From contig JAZOCC010000019.1 in assembly GCA_045596385.1 (NCBI GenBank), positions 1-64,000 of the forward strand: a DNA stretch of 64,000 bases. Direction: 5' to 3'. The notes under the pieces are model-generated. The model was not told the origin of the DNA, did not search any database, and was given only the letters and a program-made list of their open reading frames with translations. Position 1 is the stretch's first letter; the number at the start of each line of letters is the position of its first letter. Source of the DNA: SIG307 sp045596385 (GTDB taxonomy: Bacteria; Bacillota; Clostridia; Lachnospirales; Lachnospiraceae). Made by a program: the position numbers and the translations under genes. Positions 62,765 through 64,000 of the stretch are shown here, one piece after another.

Positions 62765-64000
62765 TTACTTCTTACTCATTTGTTTTACCGCCGGTGCGAT
62801 TGAAATATCCACCGGTGCATAAGGAATCAACGTTGCCTGTAATGCGTGATACAGGTCGGATTTTCCCGGCCACACCGTGCCGATCACACGATTTTCCCGA
62901 TCCAGCTGATGGAACCAGGAACCGTTCACTTTATCATGTACCGTCGTATCCAGATATTCCATAAACTCCGCATACGCTGCGGCATATGCTTCTTTTCCCG
63001 TCACCCGGTAAAGTACCGCCGACGTGTTGATTGCCTCCGCCAACGTCCAGTGCATCCGGTCACGAACCACCGGCGTACCGTCCCAGTCCGTGGTATACAC
63101 AAGTCCCGGAGCACCGTCCCGGTTCCAGGCATCGTCAATCGCTCTGTTATAAAGTTCTTCTGCTGCCGTAAGATACGGTTTTGCAGAATCCGTATCGTCT
63201 TTGTAAAACGACAACGCCCACTGGACAATTAAGCGTGCCCATTCAATCCCATGCCCCGGAGTGGCTCCGTAGGGCTTAAACGGGTCATCCGGCTTTTCTT
63301 TGTTACAATCCAAATCCGGCATCCAGTCCGAACCGAAATGCTCCGGAATGCGCCAGTCATTCGCCTTTGCCCAGCCCAGAACCCGGTCGATAATCCTGCC
63401 GGCCCGTACCCGGTACTTTTCCTCCCCGAGCACATCCGCCGTCGCGAGAAAGGCCTCAACCGTATGCATATTGGCATTTAATCCCCGATATCCGTCAAGC
63501 ACCGTAAACTCTGTATTCCAGGTATCGCAGGAAAGCCCTTCCTCTTCGTTCCAGAATTTCTCGTCATACAGCGCCAGCGCATCCTTTAACAAAGGCTCTG
63601 CTTCTTTGCATCCCGCAAGACACGCCGAAGACGCCGCCAGAATTACAAATGCGTGGGCATAGCACTGTTTGTTCGGTAACACCGCACCGTCTGCCGTAAG
63701 ACCGGCATACCAGCCTCCGTTTGTAGCATCGCGCAGTTCTCCCGCCAGACCTTGTATCGCGGCCTGTACCAGTTCCGGACTTCCCGGATGTCCCAGCATC
63801 TTCCCGATACTGTATACATGCGCCATCCGGCTTGTAATCCATGTCTCACGGCTTCGTTCCTTCCACGGCGTACCGTCATCTCCCAAATAATAGGAGCCGC
63901 CTCCCGGCGAAGGGAACCGATGTCCGAAGGCAAGGAGTTCTTCCCTCAGTTCTTTCAAAAAAACTCTGTTTTCTTCCGTATCGATATGATACTTTTTCTT
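62765..64000 (-). CDS. N-acylglucosamine 2-epimerase family protein, right-edge partial
   Basis: At least 412 codons; the reading frame stays open to the right edge, so the true start is outside the window (the TTG at 63958 is probably internal). (alpha/alpha)6-barrel motifs of the AGE superfamily: RMAHVYSIGK, GWYAGLTADG, AYAHAFVILAAS, GLNANMHTVEAFL, PGHGIEWARL with catalytic-type His residues. Members are sugar epimerases or isomerases such as mannose, cellobiose or sulfoquinovose isomerases. Paired with a GH1 glycosidase, it probably converts the released sugar. Confidence 0.88.
   Translation of the reverse strand, partial: KKKYHIDTEENRVFLKELREELLAFGHRFPSPGGGSYYLGDDGTPWKERSRETWITSRMAHVYSIGKMLGHPGSPELVQAAIQGLAGELRDATNGGWYAGLTADGAVLPNKQCYAHAFVILAASSACLAGCKEAEPLLKDALALYDEKFWNEEEGLSCDTWNTEFTVLDGYRGLNANMHTVEAFLATADVLGEEKYRVRAGRIIDRVLGWAKANDWRIPEHFGSDWMPDLDCNKEKPDDPFKPYGATPGHGIEWARLIVQWALSFYKDDTDSAKPYLTAAEELYNRAIDDAWNRDGAPGLVYTTDWDGTPVVRDRMHWTLAEAINTSAVLYRVTGKEAYAAAYAEFMEYLDTTVHDKVNGSWFHQLDRENRVIGTVWPGKSDLYHALQATLIPYAPVDISIAPAVKQMSKK

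Noticed and set aside
62765..63958. TTG at 63958 as the start of the epimerase-family gene
   Set aside because: The frame stays open to the right edge with plausible protein sequence and no ribosome site at the TTG, so the start is outside the window.
1..64000. CRISPR array, prophage or insertion sequence
   Set aside because: No regularly spaced direct repeats, no phage structural genes and no transposase or integrase were seen.

Overview
The window looks like part of the chromosome of a Gram-positive anaerobic Clostridia, most likely a Lachnospiraceae. The signs are: a T-box leader before thrS, a UgpC/MsmX-type sugar ABC ATPase, CdaA/CdaR, FtsEX next to a coiled-coil M23 hydrolase, a YwmB-like protein, DUF6273 and PucR-type proteins, strong AGGAGG ribosome sites, and lipoproteins instead of outer-membrane proteins. 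Nearly all genes lie on the minus strand; only thrS and six other genes are on plus. No phage, plasmid, insertion-sequence transposase or CRISPR array was seen.

Layout. 1-6.3 kb: start of a secreted protein, a heterodimeric ABC exporter, a cysteine-bracketed protein and a divergent coiled-coil protein. 6.3-8.8 kb: thrS with a T-box leader, and a ~290-nt structured repeat (copy 1) between the T-box terminator and the start codon. 8.8-13.5 kb: two paralogous lipoproteins, a DHH phosphoesterase and a TIR-membrane-DUF6273 protein. 13.6-17 kb: zinc-ribbon membrane protein, tautomerase, a broken acetyltransferase and a DUF402-HAD fusion. 17.0-17.35 kb: structured repeat copy 2. 17.35-25.1 kb: a six-gene MacAB-like export operon with two ATPases, one large FtsX-type permease and three HlyD-like adaptors. 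25.3-28.2 kb: threonine branch (ThrR/PheB-like ACT regulator, homoserine dehydrogenase, proposed phosphoglycerate-mutase-like homoserine kinase). 28.3-32.6 kb: ftsE-ftsX-M23 hydrolase-carboxy-terminal protease. 32.7-37.4 kb: PucR-type regulator, MsmX-like ATPase, two small envelope proteins, a short-chain dehydrogenase. 37.5-41.3 kb: LacI-sensor GGDEF protein with an HPt partner, M19 dipeptidase, a short GC-rich repeat cluster and two leucine tRNAs. 41.4-46.2 kb: coiled-coil protein, lipoprotein, deoB, PAP2 phosphatase, glycosyltransferase. 46.3-54.2 kb: large exported protein, methyltransferase, YwmB-like protein, ClpX paralogue, polyprenyl sugar-phosphate transferase. 54.4-61.2 kb: HtrA protease, Wzm/Wzt-like polysaccharide exporter, CdaA/CdaR c-di-AMP pair and two membrane proteins. 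61.4-64 kb: GH1 glycosidase and an epimerase-family gene that runs off the right edge.

The dominant theme is the cell envelope: export, division hydrolases, surface polysaccharide, c-di-AMP and c-di-GMP signalling. Threonine is a second theme, since both its synthesis genes and its tRNA synthetase are present. The most unusual signal is the pair of structured repeats at about 6.65-6.93 and 17.06-17.35 kb. They share short conserved blocks, while their long helices differ completely in sequence yet pair almost perfectly in each copy. This is the signature of a structured RNA that has spread as a repeat; I cannot name the family.
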